Source: Bradyrhizobium sp. CCH5-F6 (GTDB lineage: Bacteria > Pseudomonadota > Alphaproteobacteria > Rhizobiales > Xanthobacteraceae). Taken from it: DNA of 64,000 nt. The translations under genes were made by a program, and so were the position numbers. The stretch is from NCBI RefSeq assembly GCF_001556045.1, contig NZ_LSIC01000059.1:83990-147989 (forward strand), read 5' to 3'. Shown one piece after another: positions 56,439 through 64,000 of this stretch (position 1 is its first letter; every line of letters starts with the position of its first letter). The notes under the pieces were generated by a model. It ran no database searches. It was not told where the DNA came from and saw only the letters and a list, made by a program, of their open reading frames with translations.

Positions 56439-57284
56439 TCACCGAACGGATTGCCATCCCTTCGGAGTCCAGCGCAGCAGCGCGCCCGAAAGCGGCTTCG
56501 GCGTACGCGCCATGACGTTTCGGACAAACGTACGCAGCGCGTCGAGCGCGGCGCTGCTGTCCTCGCCCGAATAGAGCACGAGATCGGGCGTCGGAGCCGC
56601 CACGATCAGGACGCCACCCTGGGCTTGCGCGAGCGGTGCCCAGCTGTCGATCAGCGCAAGCCGGCTGGTCGCGTAGTAATCGCCCTTCAACGTGCCGAAC
56701 TGCCCCGGCACGGCCGGCTTTGCAGCGGACATGAGCGGCTTCAAACTTTTGCGTAGGTTGGCAATGGCAATGTCGAAGACCTGGTCCGACGTCAAGCCGA
56801 GCGCAGCACGGTGCTTGTCATTGAAGATCCTGACCGAGCGTGGCGAGTCGAGCACCGGGACGATCACCAGCCCATCCGCGAGCGGCCGCGTCGGGATGGT
56901 AGCGGCAGATTCGAACTCGCGAGACGCCTGCCGCATATAGTCGGTCGAGCGCACCACGATTCGGAGAGCCGCTTTGGTCGGAGGGTCCTTCACGTTGGCG
57001 GTCGTTGCGACGACCCCGCCGACATAAGTCTCGATCTCCCTGGCACAGCCGCTCGCGTTCGCCTTGCAGAAGGCGTAGACGCGATCGAGGTTGGCTTGCA
57101 AGGAGCCGACCGAGAGCGTCAGAGGGCCCTTGATCACGACTTGCGGGTTACGAACCACGGCCTGTATCCGCGCCGCCACGAAGGCCGTGAACGCAGGCTC
57201 GTCGGCCGGAATCTGTTGCGCAGAAGCAAGGCCGGCGGCGAGGAGCGAGCCGACGACAAGCGCAGCGGTCAGCCACCGGTACAT
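56439..57284 (-). CDS. Exported protein of unknown function, downstream of a lipoprotein
   Basis: 281 residues. Signal peptide (WLTAALVVGSLLAAGLASAQ). The mature part has NPQVVIKGPLTLSVGSLQAN, a region with VPVLDSPRSVRIFNDKHRAA and a C-terminal segment with GGVLIVAAPTPDLVLYSGED. It resembles DUF1444-like (YtpQ) proteins only loosely, and I cannot name the family. Two cysteines (FCKANASGC) may form a disulfide. Start chosen at 57284 for its signal peptide; ATG codons at 57302 and 57356 are also possible. Likely an operon with the lipoprotein gene 85 bases upstream. Confidence 0.7.
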   Translation of the reverse strand: MYRWLTAALVVGSLLAAGLASAQQIPADEPAFTAFVAARIQAVVRNPQVVIKGPLTLSVGSLQANLDRVYAFCKANASGCAREIETYVGGVVATTANVKDPPTKAALRIVVRSTDYMRQASREFESAATIPTRPLADGLVIVPVLDSPRSVRIFNDKHRAALGLTSDQVFDIAIANLRKSLKPLMSAAKPAVPGQFGTLKGDYYATSRLALIDSWAPLAQAQGGVLIVAAPTPDLVLYSGEDSSAALDALRTFVRNVMARTPKPLSGALLRWTPKGWQSVR

Positions 57285-57369
57285 GCGAGAGCGGACGCAC
57301 ATACGCCCTGCATCTCGGGCCTGTTGCGCCGAGGGCCGGCACGTCGCGACAACCATGCTTGCATCGCCC

Positions 57370-57690
57370 TCAGACCGAGGGGCCTCTTGCCAGCGCAAAG
57401 GAAAGCACGATCGCATCCGGCGTCTGCTTGAATTCCCTGGTAACCGTCTCGCGCACGAGGCCGGCGAGATCGCCCAACGGCTTGGTTTGATAAAGGCCCG
57501 GAAACATGACCGTCACCGATGCGAGACGGCCGTTGCGCCAGTTGAAACCGACCTGCGGCCTTACGCCGGTCGACCGCTCGAGATCGCCCTCCACGGCCCT
57601 TGCGTGCTGCATTCCGTCTTTTAGTGCGCCAACGGCATCGCAGCCGGACAGGGCAATGGCGAGGAAGATGATGACGACCGCTCTGAACAT
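57370..57690 (-). CDS. Putative lipoprotein of unknown function
   Basis: 106 residues. The signal ends with lipobox LSGC (VVIIFLAIALSGCDAVG), so Cys17 should be acylated. The mature part (RLASVTVMFPGLYQTKPLGD) is short and of unknown function. A following minus-strand gene encodes an exported protein of unknown function; the two probably act together. Confidence 0.7.
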   Translation of the reverse strand: MFRAVVIIFLAIALSGCDAVGALKDGMQHARAVEGDLERSTGVRPQVGFNWRNGRLASVTVMFPGLYQTKPLGDLAGLVRETVTREFKQTPDAIVLSFALARGPSV

Positions 57691-58010
57691 CGGAAGGACT
57701 TCAAAAAATCATTCTCTACGTTGGATTGTGGCAACAGTATCATGCAACACTTCATGCAGGCCACAGAAAAGACGTGGCGGCGCCCCAGCTGCCGCATGGT
57801 CATCAAGGCGGCTGGCGGACCGTCGGACCTGCCTGTCGCGCACGATGACAGCCCGATCCAGCATTGCACGGCTTCGGCGGCATCGGCGGGCGTCGCGTTG
57901 AAGCAGCATCCGGCGCCAAGCGATGGACGAGGTTGATCACCTTTTCGAACAGCACGAGGCGCTGCTTCGGCTCGCGCAGGCGCAGGGCCTCGATGTGATC
58001 GCCGGGCTGC
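57691..58010. other. Gap with a 34-codon open frame
   Basis: 320 bases upstream of the lipoprotein gene. The lipoprotein's promoter should be here. An ATG at 57923 opens a frame of 34 codons on the plus strand (starting MDEVDHLFEQHEALLRLAQA), ending at 58027 and overlapping the Inh gene's 3' end by 17 bases antisense. It has no ribosome site that I can see. Nothing else supported. Confidence 0.35.
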
Positions 58011-58733
58011 TTACTGGCGCAGCATGATCAGGGGATCGGCGGTGTCGGGGACGCGGCGCCATTGCGCGTTGTCGTCGGCCTCGAACTGCCAGGCCTCGCC
58101 TGATTTCGACATCAGGATGATCTGGCCGCGCTCGAGCCGCCATTGCGTCGGGTTGAACTGCGCGATCGCCGCATCGCATCTCGGCTTGAGGAAGACCTGG
58201 AAGTTGTCCGGGCCCGCCTCGGTGTTGGTCAGCGTAAGCCCGCACACCGGCTGGCCGTTGCCGCGCACCATCGACCAGTCGCCGATCATCTGGTCCATCG
58301 ACTTCGCCATCGAACGCGCGGCGGCGAGGTCCTGGAGGATGTAGACGCCCTCGCCCTGGCGCAGGCCCTCGAAGATGCCGGCCTCGACCTCGGTGAAGTC
58401 GATCACGGCATCGCCGGCTGCGTCCTGCAGGCGGACGATGTCGAGGCCCCTGACGTTCCAGGCGACGATGTCCTTCGTGAAAGGCAGCGCGGTCTTGCAG
58501 GCGGGCTCGAGCTCCAGCTTGAAACCCTGGCCCGCGGCGTCGGCCTTGAGCGTGACGACGCAGGTCTTGCTGCGCTCGGTGGTCGAGAGCTCCCATTGCC
58601 CCGGCATCGATTTCTTCAGGGCCGTCGCATCCTGCGCATGCGCAGCGCCGATCGCGGCCAAGCAGGCCGCGACGGCGCCGATCGCGGCCAGGCAGGCCGC
58701 GACGGCGGATGCAACGACCCGAAGAGCTCCCAT
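58011..58733 (-). CDS. AprI/Inh-type protease-inhibitor-like exported protein, two domains
   Basis: 240 residues. A signal peptide that contains a duplicated ten-residue unit (AACLAAIGA twice) is followed by two Inh/Omp19-like beta-barrel domains: GQWELSTTERSKTCVVTL (residues about 46-140) and IGDWSMVRGNGQPVCGLTL (about 150-240). Inh proteins bind and block metalloproteases in the periplasm; here the role is inferred only. Its ATG shares one base with the stop of the 2-hydroxyacid dehydrogenase (TGATG), so it is the last gene of that operon. Confidence 0.78.
   Translation of the reverse strand: MGALRVVASAVAACLAAIGAVAACLAAIGAAHAQDATALKKSMPGQWELSTTERSKTCVVTLKADAAGQGFKLELEPACKTALPFTKDIVAWNVRGLDIVRLQDAAGDAVIDFTEVEAGIFEGLRQGEGVYILQDLAAARSMAKSMDQMIGDWSMVRGNGQPVCGLTLTNTEAGPDNFQVFLKPRCDAAIAQFNPTQWRLERGQIILMSKSGEAWQFEADDNAQWRRVPDTADPLIMLRQ
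58645..58704. repeat. 30-base tandem duplication in the Inh gene
   Basis: The unit starting GCGCCGATCGCGGCCA (58645-58674) is repeated at 58675-58704 with one mismatch. It codes for a repeated ten-residue block in the signal peptide. Confidence 0.85.
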
Positions 58734-59722
58734 CAGCGCCCCCTGAACGGCGTTTCCGCAACCGGTGTCAGCGGCGCCTTGCCGGCGAACCAGGCCTTGA
58801 GATTGTCGACCACGAGCTGGTCCATCGCGTTCCGCGTCACCACAGAGGCCGAGCCGATATGCGGCAGCAGCACGACGTTCTGCATGGTCTTGAGCTCGTC
58901 CGGCACGCTCGGTTCGGCCGCGAACACGTCGAGGCCGGCGGCGAGGATGGTGCCTGATTTCAGCGCCTGGATCAGCGCCGGCTCATCGACCACCGAGCCG
59001 CGCGCCACGTTGATCAGAACGCCGCGCGGGCCGAGCGCCTTCAGCACCTCGGCATTGATCATCTTGTTCGTAGCCGCACCGCCGGGCACGATCACCATCA
59101 GCGTATCCACCGCCTTCGCCATCTCGATCAGATCGGGATAGTGCTTGTACGAGACGTCCTTGGACGGATTGCGCGAGTGATAGACCACGGGCACCAGCGA
59201 GGCATCGAGCCGGCGCGCGATGGCCTGGCCGATGCGGCCCATGCCGACGATGCCGACCTTGCGGTCGCGCAGCGAGCCGACGCTGAGCGGATAGTTCTGC
59301 GTCTGCCATAGCCCGGAGCGGACGTAGCGGTCGGCCTTGATGAACTCGCGCAGGGTGGCGATCAACAGACCCATCGCGACGTCGGCGACCTCCTCGGTCA
59401 GCACGTCCGGCGTGTTGGTGACGATGATGTCGTGCTCGGCAGCGTATTTGGCATCGATGTGGTCGTAGCCGACGCCGAAGCTCGCCACCATCTCGAGCTT
59501 GGGCAATTGCGACAGTGAATCCCTGTCCGCGCGCACGGTGTGATAGGTCACGGCGGCGCCGCGGATCTTCTCGCGGACCGCCGGCGTCAGGCGCTCGAGA
59601 TCGCCGCGCGTCTCGGCCTTGTGCACGACGAAATGGTCGGAGAATCCGTTCTCGAGGATCGGCCGCACCGGCCCATAGATCAGAAGGTCGATCTTTTCGG
59701 ACGAAATCGAACCGGCAGCCAT
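58733..59722 (-). CDS. 2-hydroxyacid dehydrogenase (D-isomer type)
   Basis: 329 residues. NAD(P)-binding motif VGIVGMGRIGQAIARRL; catalytic residues Arg in NVARGSVVDEPAL, Glu in AAGLDVFAAEPSVPDEL and His in VLLPHIGSAS. This is the glyoxylate/hydroxypyruvate reductase-like group. Its ATG shares one base with the permease stop (TGATG), so it is part of the ABC operon. A role in handling an organic acid that the transporter brings in is inferred. Confidence 0.9.
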   Translation of the reverse strand: MAAGSISSEKIDLLIYGPVRPILENGFSDHFVVHKAETRGDLERLTPAVREKIRGAAVTYHTVRADRDSLSQLPKLEMVASFGVGYDHIDAKYAAEHDIIVTNTPDVLTEEVADVAMGLLIATLREFIKADRYVRSGLWQTQNYPLSVGSLRDRKVGIVGMGRIGQAIARRLDASLVPVVYHSRNPSKDVSYKHYPDLIEMAKAVDTLMVIVPGGAATNKMINAEVLKALGPRGVLINVARGSVVDEPALIQALKSGTILAAGLDVFAAEPSVPDELKTMQNVVLLPHIGSASVVTRNAMDQLVVDNLKAWFAGKAPLTPVAETPFRGR

Positions 59723-60540
59723 CAGTTTTCCTTTCCAAGCGCGCTCTCGTGCCAGCGCCGTAAAACGAGGTGCGAAACTAGCGCCAGCACCCCATAGATG
59801 ACAATCCCGGCGAGCGACAACAGAAACAGCGCGGCGAACATGCGGGGTATGTTCAAGCGATAGCCCGACTCGGCGATCCTGTAGGCGAGCCCGGAGCCGG
59901 CGCCGGCTGTTCCCGCCGCGATCTCGGCCACGACCGCACCGATCAGCGACAAGCCGCCGGCAATGCGCAGGCCGCCGAGAATGTAGGGCAGCGCCGAAGG
60001 CAGCTTGAGAAAGCGCAGCGTCTGCGGCTTTGATGCGCCATAGAGCTGGAACAGGCCGGCGAGATTGCGATCGACCGAATTGAGCCCGAGCGTGGTGTTG
60101 GACAGCACCGGGAAAAAGGCGACGATGAAGGCGCAAGCGACGACCGCGGTCTGCTGCTCCAGATAGATCAGCAGCAATGGCGCGATCGCGATCACCGGCG
60201 TCACCTGGAGGACGACGGCATAGGGGAACAGCGAGAATTCGACCCATTTCGACTGGTTGAACAGCAGCGCCAGCGCGATGCCGCCGATGCTCGCCGCGAC
60301 GAACCCCTCGAGCGTGGTCAACAGCGTCGTTGCGAGCGATTGCGACAGAACCGTCCAGTCCTTGATCAGGGTCAGGATGATCACGGACGGCGCCGGCAGC
60401 ACATAAGGGGGGATGCCCTTGCGACGGACCACCAGTTCCCAGACGATCAGGCCGACGGCGAAGACGACGACCGGAAGCAGCAGGCGCATCGCGCGTTGCG
60501 CCGCTGGCGGCCTGGAAACGATCGCGGGTTGGGCGTTCAT
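59722..60540 (-). CDS. ABC transporter permease (SsuC/TauC/ThiX-like)
   Basis: 272 residues with six or so membrane helices. The EAA loop is LFQLYGASKPQTLRFLKLPSALPYILGG (as spaced blocks GASKPQTLRFLKLPSALP and YILGGLRIAGGL). Members move sulfonates, nitrate or pyrimidine precursors. It starts at the ATG 60540, whose four-base overlap (ATGA) couples it to the ATPase gene. Confidence 0.9.
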   Translation of the reverse strand: MNAQPAIVSRPPAAQRAMRLLLPVVVFAVGLIVWELVVRRKGIPPYVLPAPSVIILTLIKDWTVLSQSLATTLLTTLEGFVAASIGGIALALLFNQSKWVEFSLFPYAVVLQVTPVIAIAPLLLIYLEQQTAVVACAFIVAFFPVLSNTTLGLNSVDRNLAGLFQLYGASKPQTLRFLKLPSALPYILGGLRIAGGLSLIGAVVAEIAAGTAGAGSGLAYRIAESGYRLNIPRMFAALFLLSLAGIVIYGVLALVSHLVLRRWHESALGKEN

Positions 60541-61352
60541 AGCAGCGGCTGTCCCGAATAAGACGGCGCAAGCGCGCCGGAGACCTTGCGACAATAGTCG
60601 CCATAGGCCGTCGAGGTGCGAAACTCTTCGCCGCGCGGCTCGACCGTCTCGATGCGGATGTCGGCCTGGATTCGGCCCGGCCGTGCCGTCATCACCACGA
60701 CGCGCTGCGACAGATAGACGGATTCGAACACCGAATGGGTGACGAAGATGACGGTCTTGCCGAGCCTGCGCCACAGCGCCAGCAGATCGTTGTTGAGGCG
60801 GAAGCGCGTGATCTCGTCGAGCGCGGCGAACGGCTCGTCCATCAGCAGGATGTCGGGATCGGTGACGAGCGCGCGCGCCAGCGACACCCGCATCTTCATG
60901 CCGCCGGAGAGCTCGCGCGGAAAGGCATCGGCGAAATCGGCGAGCCCGACGCTGGCCAGCGCCGCGTCGGCACGTGCGCGCGCCTCCGTTTTCGGCACGC
61001 CTGCGAGCCTCAAGGGCAGCCGCACATTCTCGCGCACGCTGGCCCAGGGCATCAGGGTCGGTTCCTGAAACACGAAGCCGATGCCGTGGCCGGGTTGCGG
61101 GACGCCCTCGCGGCGCGCCACCCGCACGATTCCGGAAGACGGCGTGCTGAGTCCTGCGATCAGGCGCAGCGCAGTGGACTTGCCGCAACCGGACGGGCCC
61201 AGCAGCGAGATGAACTCGCCTTTGCGGACAGCGAGGTCGAGCGGCCCGAGCGCCATGACGCCGGTGTCATAAGTCTTCGTCACGCCGCGCAGGCGGACGG
61301 CAAGATGCGTCAGGCCGGCGTCGACGGCGGGCGAGGTGTTGCGCTCTACCAT
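60537..61352 (-). CDS. ABC transporter ATP-binding protein (SsuB/TauB-like)
   Basis: 271 residues. Walker A GPSGCGKSTALRLIAG, Q-loop FVFQEPTLMPWASV, signature LSGGMKMRVSLARAL, Walker B DILLMDEPFAALDE and H-loop VTHSVFE are all complete. It energises the adjacent permease. A CTCTCCC-type repeat lies between it and the substrate-binding gene upstream. Confidence 0.93.
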   Translation of the reverse strand: MVERNTSPAVDAGLTHLAVRLRGVTKTYDTGVMALGPLDLAVRKGEFISLLGPSGCGKSTALRLIAGLSTPSSGIVRVARREGVPQPGHGIGFVFQEPTLMPWASVRENVRLPLRLAGVPKTEARARADAALASVGLADFADAFPRELSGGMKMRVSLARALVTDPDILLMDEPFAALDEITRFRLNNDLLALWRRLGKTVIFVTHSVFESVYLSQRVVVMTARPGRIQADIRIETVEPRGEEFRTSTAYGDYCRKVSGALAPSYSGQPLL

Positions 61353-61384
61353 TGATCGATGACTGCGGCGTTTCGGGCGCCCTT

Positions 61385-61513
61385 CACCTCTCCCCAACGG
61401 GGAGAGGTCGGCGCGCAGCGCCGGGTGAGGGGGATGAGGGCCCACGAGGGAGCGCAACCCCTCACCCGCATCGCATCTGGCGATGCGATGCGACCTCTCC
61501 CTTCGGGAGAGGT
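61385..61513. repeat. CTCTCCC-type dispersed intergenic repeat, copy E
   Basis: CACCTCTCCCCAACGGGGAG at the left and ACCTCTCCCTTCGGGAGAGG at the right, with an inner palindrome GCATCGCATCTGGCGATGCG. It sits inside the ABC operon, between the substrate-binding protein and ATPase genes. Confidence 0.75.
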
Positions 61514-61552
61514 GTAGGACGCCGGGCCACCTTCGCCGAATCGCAGCATGCG

Positions 61553-62575
61553 TTACGGCTTGTTCGGGCGCAGCTCGACGCCGACGCCCTTGTTGACGAA
61601 GCGCAGCGTATAGGACTTGCGGAAGTCGAGATCCGCCTTCACGACGCCCGCCTTCACCATCTTGTTGAAGAAGGAAGCATAGCGCTCGTCGCTCATCGCG
61701 CCGATGCCGTTCTTCACGCTGTCGCCGGAATCGACGATGCCGTGCTCCTTCATCTTGGCGACGGAATAGGTGAGCAGGTCGTCGGTCATTTCCGGATTGA
61801 GCTTCTTGATCAGGGCATTGCCGGCGGAATTGTCGCGATAGATGTAGTTGTACCAGCCGATCATGGAGGCATCGACGAAGCGCTGCACCAGATCGGGCTT
61901 CTTCGCGACGATGTCGCGGCGGGTCTCGATCAGCGTCGAATAGGTGTTGAAGCCGTAATCGGCGAGCAGCAGCACGTTCGGCTTGAAGCCGGCAGCCTTC
62001 TCCACCGCGAAAGGCTCGGAGGTGACATAGCCCTGCATCGCGCTCTTGGGATTGGCGATGAAGGGCTGCGGATTGAAGTTGTAGGGACGGACGTTCTTCT
62101 CGCTGAAACCGTATTCGGACTTCAGCCACTGGAAATAACTGCCCATGCCCTCCTTGGAGACGAACAGCGTCAGCGGCTTGAGATCCTCGATCTTCGTGAC
62201 CTTGGCGTCGGGCTGCGTCAGCATCACCTGCGGATCCTTCTGGAAGATCGCGGCGATGGTGATGACGGGAACGTTGTTGGCGACGGCGTCGAACGACATC
62301 AGCGTGTTCGCGGCCATGAAGAAATCGATCTTGCCGGCGATCAACAGCATGCGGTTGTTCTCGTTGGGACCGCCGGGGACGATGGTGACGTCGAGCCCGT
62401 ATTTCCTGTAGGTGCCGTCGGCGACCGCCTGGAAGAAGCCGCCATGCTCGGCCTCGGCGACCCAATTGGTGCCGAAGGTGACCTTGTCGAGCGTTTCGGC
62501 CTGCGCCGGCGCAAGAGAGGCGAAAGCGGCCATCAGGCCCGCGATGAACGCTCGTCGCAGATGAGAGGGGGTCAT
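61553..62575 (-). CDS. ABC transporter substrate-binding protein (SsuA/ThiY/NMT1-like)
   Basis: 340 residues. Signal peptide (FIAGLMAAFASLAPAQA), then an NMT1/ThiY-type fold (TLDKVTFGTNWVAEAEHGGF, KIDFFMAANTLMSF, GMGSYFQWLKSEYGFSEKNV). The family binds pyrimidine precursors, sulfonates or nitrate; the ligand here is unknown. It heads the operon, with the ATPase, permease, hydroxyacid dehydrogenase and Inh-like genes following. Divergent from the creatininase-family gene. Confidence 0.9.
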   Translation of the reverse strand: MTPSHLRRAFIAGLMAAFASLAPAQAETLDKVTFGTNWVAEAEHGGFFQAVADGTYRKYGLDVTIVPGGPNENNRMLLIAGKIDFFMAANTLMSFDAVANNVPVITIAAIFQKDPQVMLTQPDAKVTKIEDLKPLTLFVSKEGMGSYFQWLKSEYGFSEKNVRPYNFNPQPFIANPKSAMQGYVTSEPFAVEKAAGFKPNVLLLADYGFNTYSTLIETRRDIVAKKPDLVQRFVDASMIGWYNYIYRDNSAGNALIKKLNPEMTDDLLTYSVAKMKEHGIVDSGDSVKNGIGAMSDERYASFFNKMVKAGVVKADLDFRKSYTLRFVNKGVGVELRPNKP

Positions 62576-62733
62576 GATGGCACTCCGTCGATCGCTTCCA
62601 GCCCAATCGCGTCTGGCTCATATCGAGCCAACGCGATAAAACCGCATGACATTCGGGACGCGAGCCGGCCTGGCATCCCAGGGACGCAAATTACGTGACA
62701 AATTCGGGCAAAGAAACCTCCAAAGAAAATTCG

Positions 62734-63540
62734 ATGGTGCCGTCGCGCGACTGGACCGAGATCCGCGGGGCCGATGCTGCCGCTGCCGACGTGACGCGCT
62801 GGATCGCGGTGCTGCCGCTGGCGGCGACCGAGCAGCACGGCCCGCATCTGCCGCTCACGACGGACGTGCTGATCGCGGACGCCTATCTGAAGCGCGTGCG
62901 CGAGCTGTTGCCCGCGGACGTTCCGGCCAGTTTCCTCCCCGTCGAGCCGATCGGGATTTCCACCGAGCATATCGACTATCCGGGCACACAGACGCTGCCG
63001 ACCGAGCTGGCGCTGAAGAAATGGACCGGGATCGGCGAAGACGTTGCACGCCGCGGCGTGAAGAAGCTCGTCATCGTCACCAGCCACGGCGGCAACAGTG
63101 CGGCCATGATGCTGGTGGCGCAGGATCTTCGCGCGCACCACAAGCTGTTCGTGGTGACGACATCGTGGTCGCGGCTTTCGGGCGCGGACCGATTGTTCCC
63201 GGCCGAGGAAGTGCGCCACGGCATTCATGGCGGCGCGGTCGAGACCTCGATCATGCTGGCGCGCTATCCCGACCAAGTGCGCAATGATGCGATCACGAAT
63301 TTTCCCGCGAGCAGCATCGCGATGGAGAAGGAATATCGCTGGCTGTCGACGCAGCGGCCCGCGCCGTTCGCCTGGCAGGCGCAGGATCTCAACCCGAGCG
63401 GCGCGGTCGGCAATGCGACGCTGGCGCGCCCTGAGAAGGGCGAGCAGTTGCTCGATCAGGGCGCGGCGGCGTTCTGCGAGCTGCTGGCCGAAGTCGATAA
63501 CTTCGACGTGAACAGGCTCGCCAAGGGGCCTCTGGGCTAG
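62734..63540 (+). CDS. Creatininase-family amidohydrolase
   Basis: 268 residues. Metal-binding motifs are AATEQHGPHLPLTTD and TSHGGNSAAM; VRHGIHGGAVETSIML follows. Members open cyclic or linear amides (creatinine, formamide-type or mycofactocin-related substrates). The ATG at 62734 begins MVPSRDWTEI; an upstream GTG at 62695 would add 13 residues. Divergent from the ABC operon. Confidence 0.88.
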   Translation: MVPSRDWTEIRGADAAAADVTRWIAVLPLAATEQHGPHLPLTTDVLIADAYLKRVRELLPADVPASFLPVEPIGISTEHIDYPGTQTLPTELALKKWTGIGEDVARRGVKKLVIVTSHGGNSAAMMLVAQDLRAHHKLFVVTTSWSRLSGADRLFPAEEVRHGIHGGAVETSIMLARYPDQVRNDAITNFPASSIAMEKEYRWLSTQRPAPFAWQAQDLNPSGAVGNATLARPEKGEQLLDQGAAAFCELLAEVDNFDVNRLAKGPLG

Positions 63541-63679
63541 CTTCCATCCTCCTGGAATCGTTCAGGAAAAGGGCCCGCTTCACAGGCTGGCTTGCCGCTT
63601 TCGAACCGGACGCGAGGAGCGCCCGTCCAACTGGGCACGCGGGCCACAACGGACCGCCTCAACCCGGATGGAGTTTCAC

Positions 63680-63943
63680 ATGTCGATCAAGACCAAGATT
63701 GCCGCCGCAGCGCTCGCCGCCCTCGCCGTCACCGGCAGCATCGTGTCCACCACCTCGCAGGCCGAAGCCAAGCAGCCCGGCTGGGTCTGGGGTGTCGGCG
63801 CCGGCATCGCCACCGCCGCCGTCGTCGGCTCCGCGATCGCCGCCACGAACGACCCCTATTATCACGGCTATCACCGCTGCGGCTGGGTCGCCCAGTACAA
63901 CGCCTTCGGCCAGTACGTCGGCCGCGTTCGTACCTGCTATTGA
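63680..63943 (+). CDS. Small secreted protein of unknown function
   Basis: 87 residues. Signal peptide (ALAALAVTGSIVSTTSQAEA), then a short part with a hydrophobic stretch (VWGVGAGIATAAVVGSAIAA) and a C-terminal Tyr/His-rich tail (NDPYYHGYHRCGWVAQYNAF) with two cysteines. This type of short exported protein recurs in Bradyrhizobium genomes; function unknown. The ATG at 63680 is preferred over one at 63668. Confidence 0.75.
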   Translation: MSIKTKIAAAALAALAVTGSIVSTTSQAEAKQPGWVWGVGAGIATAAVVGSAIAATNDPYYHGYHRCGWVAQYNAFGQYVGRVRTCY

Positions 63944-64000
63944 TTTGAGTATCTGAGGCCGATCTCTCGTGGATCCCGCGTCCGACACGGGCGCCTCATC

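Overview
This window is chromosomal DNA from a high-GC alphaproteobacterium, most likely Bradyrhizobium or a close relative in the Nitrobacteraceae. That call rests on the ChvI-ChvG-HprK-EIIA-HPr gene order, the ATP-type PEP carboxykinase, the PodJ-like Sel1 protein, the NhaP2-type antiporter, and several families of intergenic palindromic repeats that I associate with this group. It reads as ordinary chromosome. I see no tRNA, rRNA, CRISPR array, phage or complete insertion sequence.

Layout: (1-3.9 kb) an ADP-forming acyl-CoA synthetase (cut by the left edge) overlaps an acyl-CoA dehydrogenase, with a divergent LysR regulator. (4.1-7.5 kb) A PodJ-like polarity protein is split by a frameshift. 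(7.8-11.7 kb) A TauE/SafE exporter pairs with a TIGR02186-type membrane protein whose C-terminus is damaged; then an EamA transporter with a divergent LysR, and a small secreted protein. (11.9-15.5 kb) Glycogen phosphorylase and a thioesterase-like protein. (15.5-19.6 kb) A serine esterase and a Baeyer-Villiger-type monooxygenase, with a divergent AraC regulator. (19.8-25.1 kb) pckA, an exported TPR-CHAT protein and a HugZ-like protein. (25.3-29.3 kb) The ChvI/ChvG two-component system followed by HprK, EIIA-Man and HPr. (29.4-32.9 kb) A GT39 enzyme and lepA. (33.2-41.5 kb) A minus-strand set of NmrA, AraC, alpha/beta hydrolase, NADH dehydrogenase-like and MBL-fold genes, with a divergent winged-helix/TPR regulator and an MFS transporter. 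(41.5-47.5 kb) opgC, a Spy-like periplasmic protein, a PAS-GGDEF-EAL protein and mepA. (47.7-55.2 kb) modABC, an antiporter, a MscS channel, map and radC. (55.4-58.7 kb) Small exported proteins. (58.7-62.6 kb) An ABC transporter operon with a 2-hydroxyacid dehydrogenase and an Inh-type protein. (62.7-64 kb) A creatininase-family amidohydrolase and a small secreted protein.

The most striking point is three coding lesions. A 13-base match to the Tn5 mosaic end (the same sequence as transposase-based sequencing adapters) sits exactly where modC should encode its Walker B motif. The PodJ-like gene lacks one base. The TIGR02186-type gene appears to have lost a short segment between two direct repeats. 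The first looks like an assembly artefact; the other two may be either artefacts or real mutations. The most interesting biology is the envelope-stress/PTS phosphorelay cluster, the secreted CHAT protein, the monooxygenase-esterase pair, and an uncharacterised lipoprotein/exported-protein pair at 56.4-57.7 kb. I did not find a clearly new multi-gene system.
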